DNA from: an uncultured Eubacteriales bacterium
GTDB lineage: Bacteria > Bacillota > Clostridia > Oscillospirales > Oscillospiraceae
Direction of reading: 5' to 3'
Length of the DNA stretch: 60,752 bases
Assembly: GCA_900544765.1 (NCBI GenBank)
Contig: UQWI01000015.1
Coordinates: 1-60,752, forward strand
Shown: positions 1 through 7,988 of the stretch, in pieces
Position numbering within the stretch: position 1 is the first letter of the stretch
Layout of the letters: every line of letters starts with the position of its first letter
The notes under the pieces: model-generated
What the model saw: the letters and a program-made list of their open reading frames with translations, nothing else
Told to the model about the DNA's origin: nothing
Database searches by the model: none
Position numbers and translations under genes: made by a program

Positions 1-1837
1 GTGCGGCGGCGGTCTGCGCCTTTCTCCTTGCCCGGTATTCCCGCGCCTTGATACGCTCATACTCCCGCTGCTTTTCAAGGTTTCGCGCCCGGTACTCCCT
101 TGAATACTTCCGGTGGTAGGCGCGGCTCTTTTCCTTTTTGGCTTCTTCGATTTCTTCCCGCATTTGCCGGATTTCCTGCTCTGTCGGCTCTGCAAGCTGC
201 GTTACTTCGTTCTCAAATCTGCCGATATAGTTGAAATATATGCTGATGTGCTGGATTGCGTATCTCGCCCTTTTCTGGTCGCGCTCATGCACTTCAATCC
301 TGCTGATAAACTCGTTGAGAATGGCGGGGGTGAGGTCAGTAAAGGCGGCATGGCGTTCCGTCAGCTTCAAAAACTTCTGCGCCCGTCCTCCCGCGTTCTC
401 ATAAGCGGATAGCTGCTCTTGGAGTATGGAAAGCTCCGTTTTCAATGCGTAGTATTCTTCTGAATACTTCTGCGACATTTGCTCGTAGCGGTCTTGCGGG
501 ATAGTGCCGAGGGCGTTGTCCTCATAGAGCTTGTTCAGCACCTTGTCGATCTGTTCAAGGCGCGTCGTGATTTGTGGGATACGCTTCTGCTGCTTTTTGG
601 TCTGGTCGGTCTGCTGCATGGCAAGGTTCTTTTTCACTAAGGCTTCAAACTCCGCCCGGTTGCTGATAGAATAGTCCTCGATTTTCTTCAGCACTTCCGC
701 GACGGTCTGCATGAGCAAGTCCGCGTCAATGATGTGCGGGGAATGGCATTTGGGGTTTTTGGCTTTTCCCTTGTGGTACTCGCTGCAATAGGCAACGTGC
801 CGCTTGCCGCCGTTTCTGTAATCTATGCGGATGTGCATTTTTGCGCCGCAATCCTTACAGAAAAGCAAGCCCGACAAAGGGTGGATTTCCCCGTCCCCGT
901 TGGGGCGTCTGACGGGCGCGTTTTCCAAAATCCGCTGTGCGGTTTCAAAGTCGGCGCGGTCAATAATCGGCTCATGCACATTTTCGGTTATCTGCCATTG
1001 GCTCCGGTCTACATAGTGGTTCCGCTTGTCCCGGAAATGCTTTGTAGTCTTGAAGTTGACTACATCGCCGCAATACTCCTGCCGTGTAAGGATATGGGTC
1101 AAAGTGGCTTTGTTCCACTTGTAACGGTTATCCTCATTGAGCGCCCTGTTTTTGCACGTTCCCCGCCCGCGCTCTTTCATGTAGAATGTGGGCGTTGGGA
1201 TTTGCGCCTGCGTCAGATATACGGCGATTTGGTTGCGGTTTTTCCCGTCCAGAAACAGGCGAAAAATCAAACGGACAACTCCGGCGGCTTCCTCGTCGAT
1301 TATCCAAAAATCCTTGTTGTCCGGGGATTTGACATAGCCATAGAGAGCTTCGGTGGCAATCGGCTTTCCACTCATGCCCTTCGTCTTAATGCCGGTCTTT
1401 ACTTTCTTGCTGATGTCCTTTGCGTACCACTCCGACATGATGTTGATAAAGGGCGCAAACTCCAATGTGTCGGGCTTCTCGCTGTCTATCCCGTTGTTGA
1501 CCGCGATAAAGCGCACATTGTTCCGTCTGAATATCTCCATAGCGTTGCCGACTTGGAGATAGTCGCGCCCCCAGCGGGTCATGTCTTTCATAATACACAC
1601 GCCGATTTTACCGTTTTCTACGTCCTCTATCATGCGGGAGTAGGCGGAGCGGTCGAAAAATCTGCCGCTTTCATCGTCGTCAATGTAGTGCCGGATATTC
1701 GTCAATTTTAGCTGTCTGGCGTAGCTTTCCAAAAACTTCTTCTGGTTCTGTATGGAGTTGCTTTCGCCGCCGTCCCTGTCCTCGTCGCCTACGGAAAGGC
1801 GGGAGTAAAGGGCTGTGATTTTGTTGTAATCATTCAT
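1..1837 (-). CDS. Large serine recombinase (TnpX/Tn4451-like), 3' end off window
   Basis: Site-specific DNA recombinase expected to excise and integrate the element that carries it. The 612 visible codons start with a resolvase catalytic domain: Tyr11, Arg13 and the nucleophile Ser15 sit in ALYSRLSVGDE. A recombinase domain follows, then a zinc-ribbon pair (LFCKDCGAKMH and a later AYCSEYH), a coiled-coil stretch, and a C-terminal segment with the IQHISIYFNYIGRFE signature of the DUF4368 group, ending in a very basic tail at the window edge. The start at 1837 has GGAGG eight bases upstream; an ATG at 1843 is too close to it. Element-borne recombinases of this class in gut Clostridia are usually about 550-650 residues, so little is missing. 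The gene interrupts virD4 of the older ICE. Confidence 0.93.
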   Translation of the reverse strand, partial: MNDYNKITALYSRLSVGDEDRDGGESNSIQNQKKFLESYARQLKLTNIRHYIDDDESGRFFDRSAYSRMIEDVENGKIGVCIMKDMTRWGRDYLQVGNAMEIFRRNNVRFIAVNNGIDSEKPDTLEFAPFINIMSEWYAKDISKKVKTGIKTKGMSGKPIATEALYGYVKSPDNKDFWIIDEEAAGVVRLIFRLFLDGKNRNQIAVYLTQAQIPTPTFYMKERGRGTCKNRALNEDNRYKWNKATLTHILTRQEYCGDVVNFKTTKHFRDKRNHYVDRSQWQITENVHEPIIDRADFETAQRILENAPVRRPNGDGEIHPLSGLLFCKDCGAKMHIRIDYRNGGKRHVAYCSEYHKGKAKNPKCHSPHIIDADLLMQTVAEVLKKIEDYSISNRAEFEALVKKNLAMQQTDQTKKQQKRIPQITTRLEQIDKVLNKLYEDNALGTIPQDRYEQMSQKYSEEYYALKTELSILQEQLSAYENAGGRAQKFLKLTERHAAFTDLTPAILNEFISRIEVHERDQKRARYAIQHISIYFNYIGRFENEVTQLAEPTEQEIRQMREEIEEAKKEKSRAYHRKYSREYRARNLEKQREYERIKAREYRARRKAQTAAA

Positions 1838-1892
1838 GTGCATATCCTCCTGTGCGTCCATGTAGAGTTCTTTACACTTAAGATTATGCACT
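1..1892 (-). mobile_element. Nested element with large serine recombinase, left part off window
   Basis: The recombinase gene reads leftwards out of the window and its start lies about 50 bases from the point where the VirD4 reading frame is cut. Large serine recombinases usually sit at one end of their element next to the attachment site, so the element end is placed at about 1886-1893, just after the codon for Trp in the conserved VirD4 segment GSARW. The far end and any cargo lie to the left and cannot be seen. The exact crossover base is not defined by the sequence alone. Confidence 0.7.
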
Positions 1893-2183
1893 CCAACGTG
1901 CCGACCCGTATTCGTACCCGTGGCGGTATTTCTTAGCGTTTTTGCCGCGCAGATATACCGCCAGCCTGAGAAGCAGGCCGCAGGCCAAGCCAACAAGCAA
2001 ATCCAGCGCGTGGAAGCTCGGCAGCGGATTGCCAAACGCGGCGGGTATGGCCCCAAACAGGCTCAGTATCTTCTCCGAGGCATCGCTGCCAGAGGACATG
2101 CGCCACGCTTCACCGAGGTTGGTACATACTAGGCCGAGCACGACGTAGGGCAGATTCGTGAGCACAAGTTTCTTCACGTTCAT
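1884..2183 (-). pseudogene. virD4: VirD4-like coupling protein, truncated N-terminus
   Basis: Type IV coupling protein that would hand DNA to the conjugation channel at the membrane. Only 99 residues remain: an N-terminal membrane segment (LTNLPYVVLGLVCTNLGEAW), a second hydrophobic segment (LDLLVGLACGLLLRLAVYL) and the conserved stretch GKNAKKYRHGYEYGSARW. The frame then ends after Ser-Ala at a stop that belongs to the inserted recombinase element. Full-length proteins are about 600 residues and carry the Walker motifs, all absent here, so the product cannot act as an ATPase. Its ATG overlaps the pcfB stop by four bases. Confidence 0.88.
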
Positions 2184-2647
2184 CGTTCAAGCTCCTTTTT
2201 GCGCTCCTTTTGCGCGCCCACGACCGGCACAATGTCCCGGAGCCTTTGCAGCAGCAACGGACGCTCGTTTTTGCGCTCTTTTGCGCTCGAGAACTCCTTG
2301 AGCGCTGCCATGATTGCGTCGGCATCTCGCCCTTTAAAGAACACGAGGAAGCGCGGCGTATCTGCCGAGGTATCCCGCCTCACAGCGTAGTCCACGCCGT
2401 ACTTGCGCGTGATGCGCTCAAACTGGCGCAGATTGGCGTCGTCAATCTCCATCGTGTTCACGCCCTGGCCCTGCCGGGTGAGCTGTTTCACAGACTTCTT
2501 ACCCTTGGGGTGGACATTCACTTTCTTAGCTTTCTGGTTGCGGCAAAAGGCTACGAACTTGGAGACGGCGCTCTTGAGCACCCTGCCCGAGAACTTCGTG
2601 CCGTTAATGACAAGTGTCAGTGTCCGCTGCTCAACCTCCTCCTGCAT
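2180..2647 (-). CDS. pcfB: PcfB family conjugation accessory protein (DUF3801)
   Basis: Small protein (155 residues) of conjugative elements, named after PcfB of pCF10 and normally encoded directly before the VirD4/PcfC coupling protein, with which it is thought to help recruit the relaxosome. The opening MQEEVEQRTLTLVINGTKFS, the central QLTRQGQGVNTMEI and the LVFFKGRDADAIMAALKEFS segment match the family. The C-terminal tail is rich in Lys, Arg and Glu. GGAGGTGCC stands before the ATG, and the stop overlaps the virD4 start, so the two are translationally coupled. It appears intact although its partner is broken. Confidence 0.88.
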   Translation of the reverse strand: MQEEVEQRTLTLVINGTKFSGRVLKSAVSKFVAFCRNQKAKKVNVHPKGKKSVKQLTRQGQGVNTMEIDDANLRQFERITRKYGVDYAVRRDTSADTPRFLVFFKGRDADAIMAALKEFSSAKERKNERPLLLQRLRDIVPVVGAQKERKKELER

Positions 2648-2662
2648 TTAGGCACCTCCACG

Positions 2663-3061
2663 TTACCTCTCAGGCGCAGGCTTATGCGCCGCCTCGCTCG
2701 GCCTGTCCTGTACGGCGACGAGATTGCCGCCGATGGCGAGAAATTTCTCAGGCCAGCGTAATTTCTCAAGGTACTTGGCCTGCAAGTCTTTTGGCAGGGA
2801 GCAGAAGTTATCCTCACCGAGTCCGCAGATAAAGAACGAGCCAGCGATGGCGTCGTAGATTTTGCCGTCCTCGCCGCGCAGCGCGCGGTTCAGCGGCATC
2901 TGCATAATTTTGCCCTCGTCGTTACAGACGAGGGCTACCGGGTCGTAGAAAGGGTAGATGGCCTCAATATAGCCGCCGACTGCGGCCTGCAAGGACTTGA
3001 GGTCGTTACCAATCTCGGCAATCCGTGCCTCCTTGCCCGGCTCAACAAGCAGCACTTCCAT
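2663..3061 (-). CDS. DUF3846 domain protein
   Basis: A 132-residue soluble protein of the DUF3846 family, common as cargo in clostridial ICEs and phages; no biochemical role is established. The N-terminal MEVLLVEPGKEARIAEIG, the DPVALVCNDEGKIMQMPLNR segment and the AGSFFICG stretch mark the family. Its ATG overlaps the original stop of the upstream surface-protein pseudogene (TGATG), and it ends 15 bases before pcfB, so it lies in one operon with both. No membrane segment or signal peptide. Confidence 0.8.
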   Translation of the reverse strand: MEVLLVEPGKEARIAEIGNDLKSLQAAVGGYIEAIYPFYDPVALVCNDEGKIMQMPLNRALRGEDGKIYDAIAGSFFICGLGEDNFCSLPKDLQAKYLEKLRWPEKFLAIGGNLVAVQDRPSEAAHKPAPER

Positions 3062-4543
3062 CAGGCCACTTCCTCCACCACGAACACCACCGTAAGCACC
3101 TGTTCGTTTATGCCGACTGAGGTAGCGGAGACATTGGCGTCGTAGTCCAGCGGTAGAACAGCGCCCGCGTCGATGCTCCAGTCGCCGGTGAGGGCGAGTG
3201 TCTAGCTGTCGCCGTTATCCACGGACTGAGCACCGCCTATGGCAAAGCCAATGAGCTTGGAATCCACCTTGGCGGCAGCCATGTTGTACTCAAACGGCAC
3301 CAGCGTCCAGCCGTTTTCGGTTTTGAGCGAAATTCCGGTCACGCGCACTTCACAGGTGGAGTTGTTGGATATGGCCGCGTCGGTGCTGGACGTGACCACG
3401 CCATCCTCGGCAACTGCAAGCGGCAAGCCCGGCGGGAACGGTCACAGAGAACACCTTAGTGAGCGTCCAGTGAGCGTAGAGCGTGTGGTCAGACTTGTTG
3501 CCCACTTCCGTGCCAGGCTCGACCAGCTCGCCGCCGTCCTTCTCGGTGTACCAGCCGTCGAAGGTGTAGCCCTCGCGGGTAGGCTCAGGCAGCTCGCCAT
3601 AGGTGTCGCCGAAGATGACAGTGACGGTATCGTCGGCGAGCACGCCGCCGCAGGCGTCAAGGGTAACATCGACGTAGATGGTCAGCTCTTTCGAGCAGCC
3701 GTCGCAAAGCCCGTCGCCGTTCGTGTCAGCGTGATCGGCGTACTCGTAGGTCGAATAGCCGCAGGTAGAGCACGTTTTCGTGCGTCGGTGCTGCGTATCC
3801 GAGCTGTTTGTCCAACTTCCGTAGCTGTAGCTGTGATTCGCGTAGTCGTAGCTGCTGTATCCGCAGTCGCGGCAGGTCTTAGTCCTGCGATGCTGGGTGC
3901 CGTTGTAGTTCTGCCAACTTCCATAAGAGAAAGAATGACTTTCGTAGGTGGCGCTGCCCACGTTGCTGTCGCAGGTGGAGCAGTAGTCTACCACACGGTG
4001 CTGGGTAGAGGTGTACTGCTCATACTGCTCTCTGGTACTGTGGCGGGCGTACTCGTACTCGCCATCGCCGCAGTCGCGGCAGTAGGCGTAGCGTCTATGT
4101 TGGCTGCTGGAGTAATACTCCCAGTCGTCATATACGGTTACGCCGTGGCTGACGCCCATGTCCACCAGATCGCCGCAGTCTTCGCAGAACTCATACCAGT
4201 AGCAGCCGTCCCATTCGCGGTACGTCCAGTCGTGGTAGCAGTAATCCGGCTCCCAGCCGCCACCGCCGCCACTCTTAGTGTAGCCGCAGAGCGTGCAGGT
4301 GTTGCCGGAGAAGGTGTGCGAGCCCTCAAGGACTACGCCACCGCCAATGCCGCAGCCAGTGCAGTAGACGCCGTAAAAGTGGGTATCTTCGTCATTGGGG
4401 CGGTAATTGTAATATGCGTAAGAGCAGTACCCGGAACAGGTGCAGCCCGCCAGGCCGCAGTCCGAAGTGTCCGCAAACGCGCTCGGCACGAGCGTGAGCG
4501 CGAGCACAAAGACGAGCAGCAGGGATATTAAACGTTTTTTCAT
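3061..4543 (-). pseudogene. Secreted Cys-rich repeat protein with InlB repeat, broken twice
   Basis: The reading frame opens with a signal peptide (MKKRLISLLLVFVLALTLV) after a strong AGGAGG site. Then come four or five repeats of about 40 residues, each with QHRR followed by CxxCG and an aromatic-rich stretch (residues about 130-275), and an InlB-type repeat (LPEPTREGYTFDGWY to LYAHWT, about 310-370). A third domain, SVTVPAGLPLAVAEDG onward, is shared with the two genes upstream. It is reached only after a one-base insertion near 3428-3432 is corrected, and it is then cut by an amber codon at 3202-3204. Beyond that codon the frame stays open to a natural TGA at 3061-3063 that overlaps the next gene. 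Two independent lesions point to a pseudogene, but sequencing error is not excluded. Confidence 0.8.
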
Positions 4544-4560
4544 AAGATTCTTCCTCCTAA

Positions 4561-5058
4561 TTAGACGATGGAGATGGTGAACACGACATTGAGCGCGTTC
4601 ACGTTCTCACTGTTCGGTGCGTCGGCGCTTATCTTGGCGAAGTATTCAAGTGCCATGTCGCTCTGCGGCTGGATGACCGGGAAGCCCGTGCTGTTGATGG
4701 CGAGCTTCCCCGCGCCGGTGGTGGCACAGCCGTTAATTTTGAGTGCCACGCGGTGCGCACCACTGAAGCTGTTGTAGTCGCCTACCTTGTACGCGCCGTC
4801 TGTGACCTCGACGCCGGTTACGCGCACCGCGCCGTTCGTCGAGTTGTTCGTAATCTTCGCGTTGTCCGCAGTGACCACGGTGCCGTTTATGACGTGTATG
4901 GGCAGCGACGCCGGGACAGTGACGTTGACCGCGCGGTACTCGTTGTCCACCGTGAGCGTGACCGGCACCGTTGCGGTGGTGCTCGTGTCAGCGAGCGCGC
5001 CGAGCGAGAGGCAGAGCGCGAGGGCGAGAGCCAGCGCGCCTATGCGTTTAGCTTTCAA
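4561..5058 (-). CDS. Secreted protein, ICE surface-domain family (short form)
   Basis: A 165-residue exported protein with a clear signal peptide (MKAKRIGALALALALCLSLG, cleavage near residue 23). The rest is one predicted beta-rich domain: VNVTVPASLPIHVINGTVVT, then ITNNSTNGAVRVTGVEV, and a final hydrophobic strand NALNVVFTISIV. The same three blocks occur in the genes on either side, so this is a small paralogous family and here the domain stands alone. No sorting motif or C-terminal membrane anchor is seen. I do not recognise a named family; fibre or pilus-like subunits are one possibility. An RBS (AGGAGGGAGG) precedes the start. Confidence 0.72.
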   Translation of the reverse strand: MKAKRIGALALALALCLSLGALADTSTTATVPVTLTVDNEYRAVNVTVPASLPIHVINGTVVTADNAKITNNSTNGAVRVTGVEVTDGAYKVGDYNSFSGAHRVALKINGCATTGAGKLAINSTGFPVIQPQSDMALEYFAKISADAPNSENVNALNVVFTISIV

Positions 5059-5083
5059 GTTTTAACCTCCCTCCTAAGAGTTT

Positions 5084-5103
5084 GGGGCGGCTTGAGCCGC
5101 CCC
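5084..5103 (-). other. Intra-operon hairpin
   Basis: GGGGCGGC and GCCGCCCC separated by four bases form a perfect 8-bp stem between two secreted-protein genes. There is no T-run on either side, so it is more likely an mRNA stability or processing element than a terminator. Confidence 0.5.
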
Positions 5104-5116
5104 GGACTTGTATGTA

Positions 5117-5749
5117 TCACTCAGTCACGTCGTCCCACTCGATGACGAACACGACGTTGGCAACATTGGCGTTCTCAACGACATTGCTCAGCGGGGTGAC
5201 GATGGCGCTGTAAGCAACGCTGACGCTGTTGCGGCTCGTATCGCCTACGCCGGTCATGTAGCAGCCCTCGATGGGAGCGGTTATGAGGTTCTGGGTGGCC
5301 TCGTTGCTGGCGGTGGCAACCTGAGCGCCGCCGCCGATGCTCATCGCAAAGCCGAGCTTGTTGGAGTCCACCTTCTCACCGGCAAGGCTGGACTTGTCGC
5401 CGAAAGCGGTGAGATTCCAGCCCTCGGCAGCGCTGATGCTCACGCTGCGGACGCGGACCGCGCCGTAGGAGTTGTTGGTTATCTTGCAGTCGCTGGCGGT
5501 CACGACGGTGCCGTCGTCAGACATGGCCATGGGCAGGGCGGTCGGCACGGTTACGCTCATGCGGGTCGGCGTAGTCTCGCCGCCGCCATCACCGCCGCCG
5601 ATGCCCTCGTTGGTCGTGGTCAGGTTGACGGGGCTGGTGGCACTGCCGCCGCTGGACGTGATGTCATCGGCGCAGGCACCGACGGCAAGGGTGAACACCA
5701 TGCAAAGCGCAAGCAGCATGGTCACAGGTTTACGCAGAGTTTTGGTCAT
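5117..5749 (-). CDS. Secreted protein, ICE surface-domain family (long form)
   Basis: A 210-residue exported protein: signal peptide in residues 1-26 (KPVTMLLALCMVFTLAVGA), a Gly/Ser/Thr linker, then the family domain from about residue 62 (MSVTVPTALPMAMSDDGTVV, then ITNNSYGAVRVRSVSISAAE) to the end (NVANVVFVIEWDDVTE). Compared with the 165-residue paralog it has an extra insert around residues 115-165. Function unknown. It lies between a single-pass membrane protein and the shorter paralog, so the three secreted proteins and the membrane protein could form one envelope structure of donor cells; that is inference from context only. Confidence 0.72.
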   Translation of the reverse strand: MTKTLRKPVTMLLALCMVFTLAVGACADDITSSGGSATSPVNLTTTNEGIGGGDGGGETTPTRMSVTVPTALPMAMSDDGTVVTASDCKITNNSYGAVRVRSVSISAAEGWNLTAFGDKSSLAGEKVDSNKLGFAMSIGGGAQVATASNEATQNLITAPIEGCYMTGVGDTSRNSVSVAYSAIVTPLSNVVENANVANVVFVIEWDDVTE

Positions 5750-5781
5750 GTGAAATACCTCCGAAATTTAAGATTTTGCCC

Positions 5782-6318
5782 TTATTCAAGGACGGTGAGT
5801 TCAATTACAACGCCCGCGCTGCCGAGCTTGTCGCCGGTGTCGGGGTCAAGGTTAAAGAACATCGCGGTGCACTCGTATGTACCGGCGTCGAGGTCAACGT
5901 CGAGCGTGTCGCTCTCAATCTTGCTGCCTACCGGCACGGCCTTCGAGGTGTAGATAACGTCACCGCTGTCGTTGCGGGTAATCTCGACGCTCAGCGGATA
6001 GCGGTTTATGTCCTCGTTGACGATCATGAGCGAACCGGCGCTCTCGCCGTCAGAGAACACCGGCGAGGTGTTCATCGAGATGTTGATCATGCCCTCCTCG
6101 ACCTTCTCGTTGAGTGAGTCACGGATGGCGTCGAGGTCGGCCTCATCCCAGCCTCCCGCCGTCGCCGAGGGGTCAAACTCGATGCCGCCGGGGTCATCGA
6201 CCGGCCCGCCGCAGCTCCGCAGGAGCAGCAGGATGATGATTGCAATGACAACGACAATCGCCGCGCCGATGCCTATCTTTTTGTACCCTTCAGATTTCTT
6301 CGTGTTTTTGTTTTTCAC
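5782..6318 (-). CDS. Single-pass membrane protein with extracytoplasmic domain
   Basis: A 178-residue protein with a short basic N-terminus (MKNKNTKKSEGYKK), one transmembrane helix (IGIGAAIVVVIAIIILLLL, about residues 16-34) and an outside domain of about 140 residues that looks beta-rich (SLMIVNEDINRYPLSVEIT; TYECTAMFFNLDPDTGDKLG). There is no lipobox: the Cys after the helix lies in RSCGG without a preceding signal-peptidase II pattern. Not recognised as a named family. It is the first gene of the surface-protein group, 32 bases from the next gene, and may be its membrane anchor or assembly partner. Confidence 0.68.
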   Translation of the reverse strand: MKNKNTKKSEGYKKIGIGAAIVVVIAIIILLLLRSCGGPVDDPGGIEFDPSATAGGWDEADLDAIRDSLNEKVEEGMINISMNTSPVFSDGESAGSLMIVNEDINRYPLSVEITRNDSGDVIYTSKAVPVGSKIESDTLDVDLDAGTYECTAMFFNLDPDTGDKLGSAGVVIELTVLE

Positions 6319-6399
6319 TTTTTAAACCTCCAAAAGTTTTGTGTCCTGGTTTTGCGGTAGCGCGCTAAGGTGGAACCACCAGGTGCCGAAGTTTGAGCC

Positions 6400-7227
6400 T
6401 TACGTCACATCACCTCCTCTCATGTCGTGCCGGACTTTGGCGGCGTAGTAGCTGCCCATTGAAAACGGCGCGTTGTACAGCGCCGTGAGCAGGTAGGCTC
6501 GGATATTCCGTATCTCCATCGTGTTCTCCCTCATGCAGTCGAGCACAAACTCGACGTGGAAACGGTTCAGCTCCAGGAGCCGTGAACGCACAACATCCGC
6601 ACTGCGGTTTTCTCCTGCAACGCGGATGTTTGGCTTGGTAGAGCAAATGGCCTCGACCATCTGAGCGACGGCCTCGTCCACAAGCTCACTGTCATAGCCG
6701 TCCTCGCCGATGATTAGGTCGTACTCAATCTGCTCCCGCACACTCTCAGTCGCTTCATTCATTTCGCTTTGGGAGGGCGGGGAAGGAATAGAATCGATAT
6801 TTTGTTGAGTCCGTTTTTTGTTTTTTCTGTTTTTATTTATTTCTTTATTTATTACCGTCGGGTTTTCCGAAAGCGGATTCTCCAGCGACGGGTTTTCCGA
6901 CTCTGGATAACCCGACTGCGGAGGAGGCGAAATTGGCACCTCGTAGATGATGTACTCGATGTCCGTGTAGCGACCGCGGGCATCACGCACCTTGCGGCGT
7001 TCGAGGTAGCCGAAGTATTCCAGCTCGTTGAGCGCAGAACGGATGGAGTCGCGTCCTTCCTTACAAAAGGTTTTCATGCCGCTAATGGTGTAGTCCCAGT
7101 TGTCCGGTTTGCCGAGCATCTTCAGCAGCAGACAGGTTGCCTTCATAGACATGAAGTTGTTCATCAGGATGTCGTTGGACACGACGGTGAAGTTGCTTCG
7201 TTTTTCAATGCGGAATTTCTCAGACAT
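6400..7227 (-). CDS. Replication-initiator-A-like winged-helix protein
   Basis: A 275-residue DNA-binding protein of the type encoded near parB in clostridial ICEs. The N-terminal half (MSEKFRIEKRSNFTVVSNDI; GMKTFCKEGRDSIRSALNEL; YFGYLERRKVRDARGRYTD) is a RepA_N/winged-helix module; a low-complexity Ser/Asn/Lys linker with repeated SENP follows (about 110-160), then a C-terminal helical domain (VDEAVAQMVEAI; FVLDCMRENTMEIRNIRAYL). The start at 7227 is chosen because GGGAG lies seven bases upstream. The frame stays open upstream of it and there encodes the C-terminus of the PAPS-reductase-like protein, so without a stop the two genes read as one frame. Confidence 0.8.
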   Translation of the reverse strand: MSEKFRIEKRSNFTVVSNDILMNNFMSMKATCLLLKMLGKPDNWDYTISGMKTFCKEGRDSIRSALNELEYFGYLERRKVRDARGRYTDIEYIIYEVPISPPPQSGYPESENPSLENPLSENPTVINKEINKNRKNKKRTQQNIDSIPSPPSQSEMNEATESVREQIEYDLIIGEDGYDSELVDEAVAQMVEAICSTKPNIRVAGENRSADVVRSRLLELNRFHVEFVLDCMRENTMEIRNIRAYLLTALYNAPFSMGSYYAAKVRHDMRGGDVT

Positions 7228-7988
7228 AGTGATTCTCCCTTCTTCACGCGCAAAGCGCTCGTCGAGCGCCGCCACGCTCCAGTTGTCCTTAAACCGCCCC
7301 AGCGGTGAGTCTCCGAACTGCGCTATAGCCCGTTCGTCCATGTCCAGCAGCCTCGCCCACAGCTCCGGGTGGTGCCGGCGCAGGTTGCGCAGCTCGCCTA
7401 TGCGTTGGAACGGGCAGCACCAGCAGGAGGCGCGCCGGTATATCTCATACAGCCCGCCGAAGTAAACCCGCGGTCATAGCAGATTTTGAGCGCGTCGGCT
7501 TCGGTTATGCCCCACTCGACCAGTGGATAGCGCTTGCCGGGTTTACAGCGCTTTGTCTCATCTGCGGCGATGCCTATGCACTGCACGACTTCACGGCCTT
7601 GCTTCAGCCGGTTTATCTCGCGCCCAATGAGGTGCGTCTTGAGCTGACCAGTGCACCAGCGCACACGGATGCCCGGCCAGCCGTTGCCCTTACAAGGAAT
7701 GCCAAGGCGTTGCCGGTTGGCGATGCACGACGGCCTCTGCTTCGGTTCATCGAACATCAGGTACTCGAAGCTCTTGGCGCTTTTCAGCGTTGTGATGTGC
7801 AGGCCGCGCTCGCGGTAGAGGTGTTTGTCCAGCCTGCGCAGGTGCTCGTACATCTCCGGGAACTCCATGCCGGTGTCCGCATTGAGCACGGCGTCGATAG
7901 GCCATCCCCGCTCCATCATGAGCAGGAGCATGGCGGTCGAATCCTTACCGCCTGAGAGAGAGACAACATGGAGTACGTCAGTATTCAA
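7228..7988 (-). pseudogene. PAPS-reductase-like protein with one-base frameshift
   Basis: Member of the PP-loop ATPase/phosphoadenosine phosphosulfate reductase superfamily often carried by ICEs and phages; the ICE forms have no proven substrate. The PP-loop VVSLSGGKDSTAMLLLM lies at residues 8-24, and RVRWCTGQLK and GIAADETKR further on. After ICYDRGF (7464-7466) the frame fails: one T appears missing from a T-run. In the next frame it resumes as FGGLYEIYRRASCWCCPFQR, a Cys-rich block, and RRHHPELWARLLDMDERAIA, to about 7230. The unbroken frame would give about 255 residues; as written it ends after 196 with a nonsense tail. A homopolymer sequencing error is a real alternative. Confidence 0.78.

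Noticed and set aside
734..1711. Plus-strand open frame opposite the recombinase
   Set aside because: The minus-strand frame gives a full serine recombinase; the plus frame has no RBS or recognisable domain.
3202..3204. TAG read as an amino acid (recoded amber, e.g. pyrrolysine)
   Set aside because: No pylTS-like genes are seen, the codon lies behind a frameshift, and there is no conservation evidence.
3425..3435. Programmed frameshift in the surface-protein gene
   Set aside because: No slippery heptamer, stop-codon stimulus or hairpin at the site, and an unrelated amber codon lies downstream, so mutation or sequence error is simpler.
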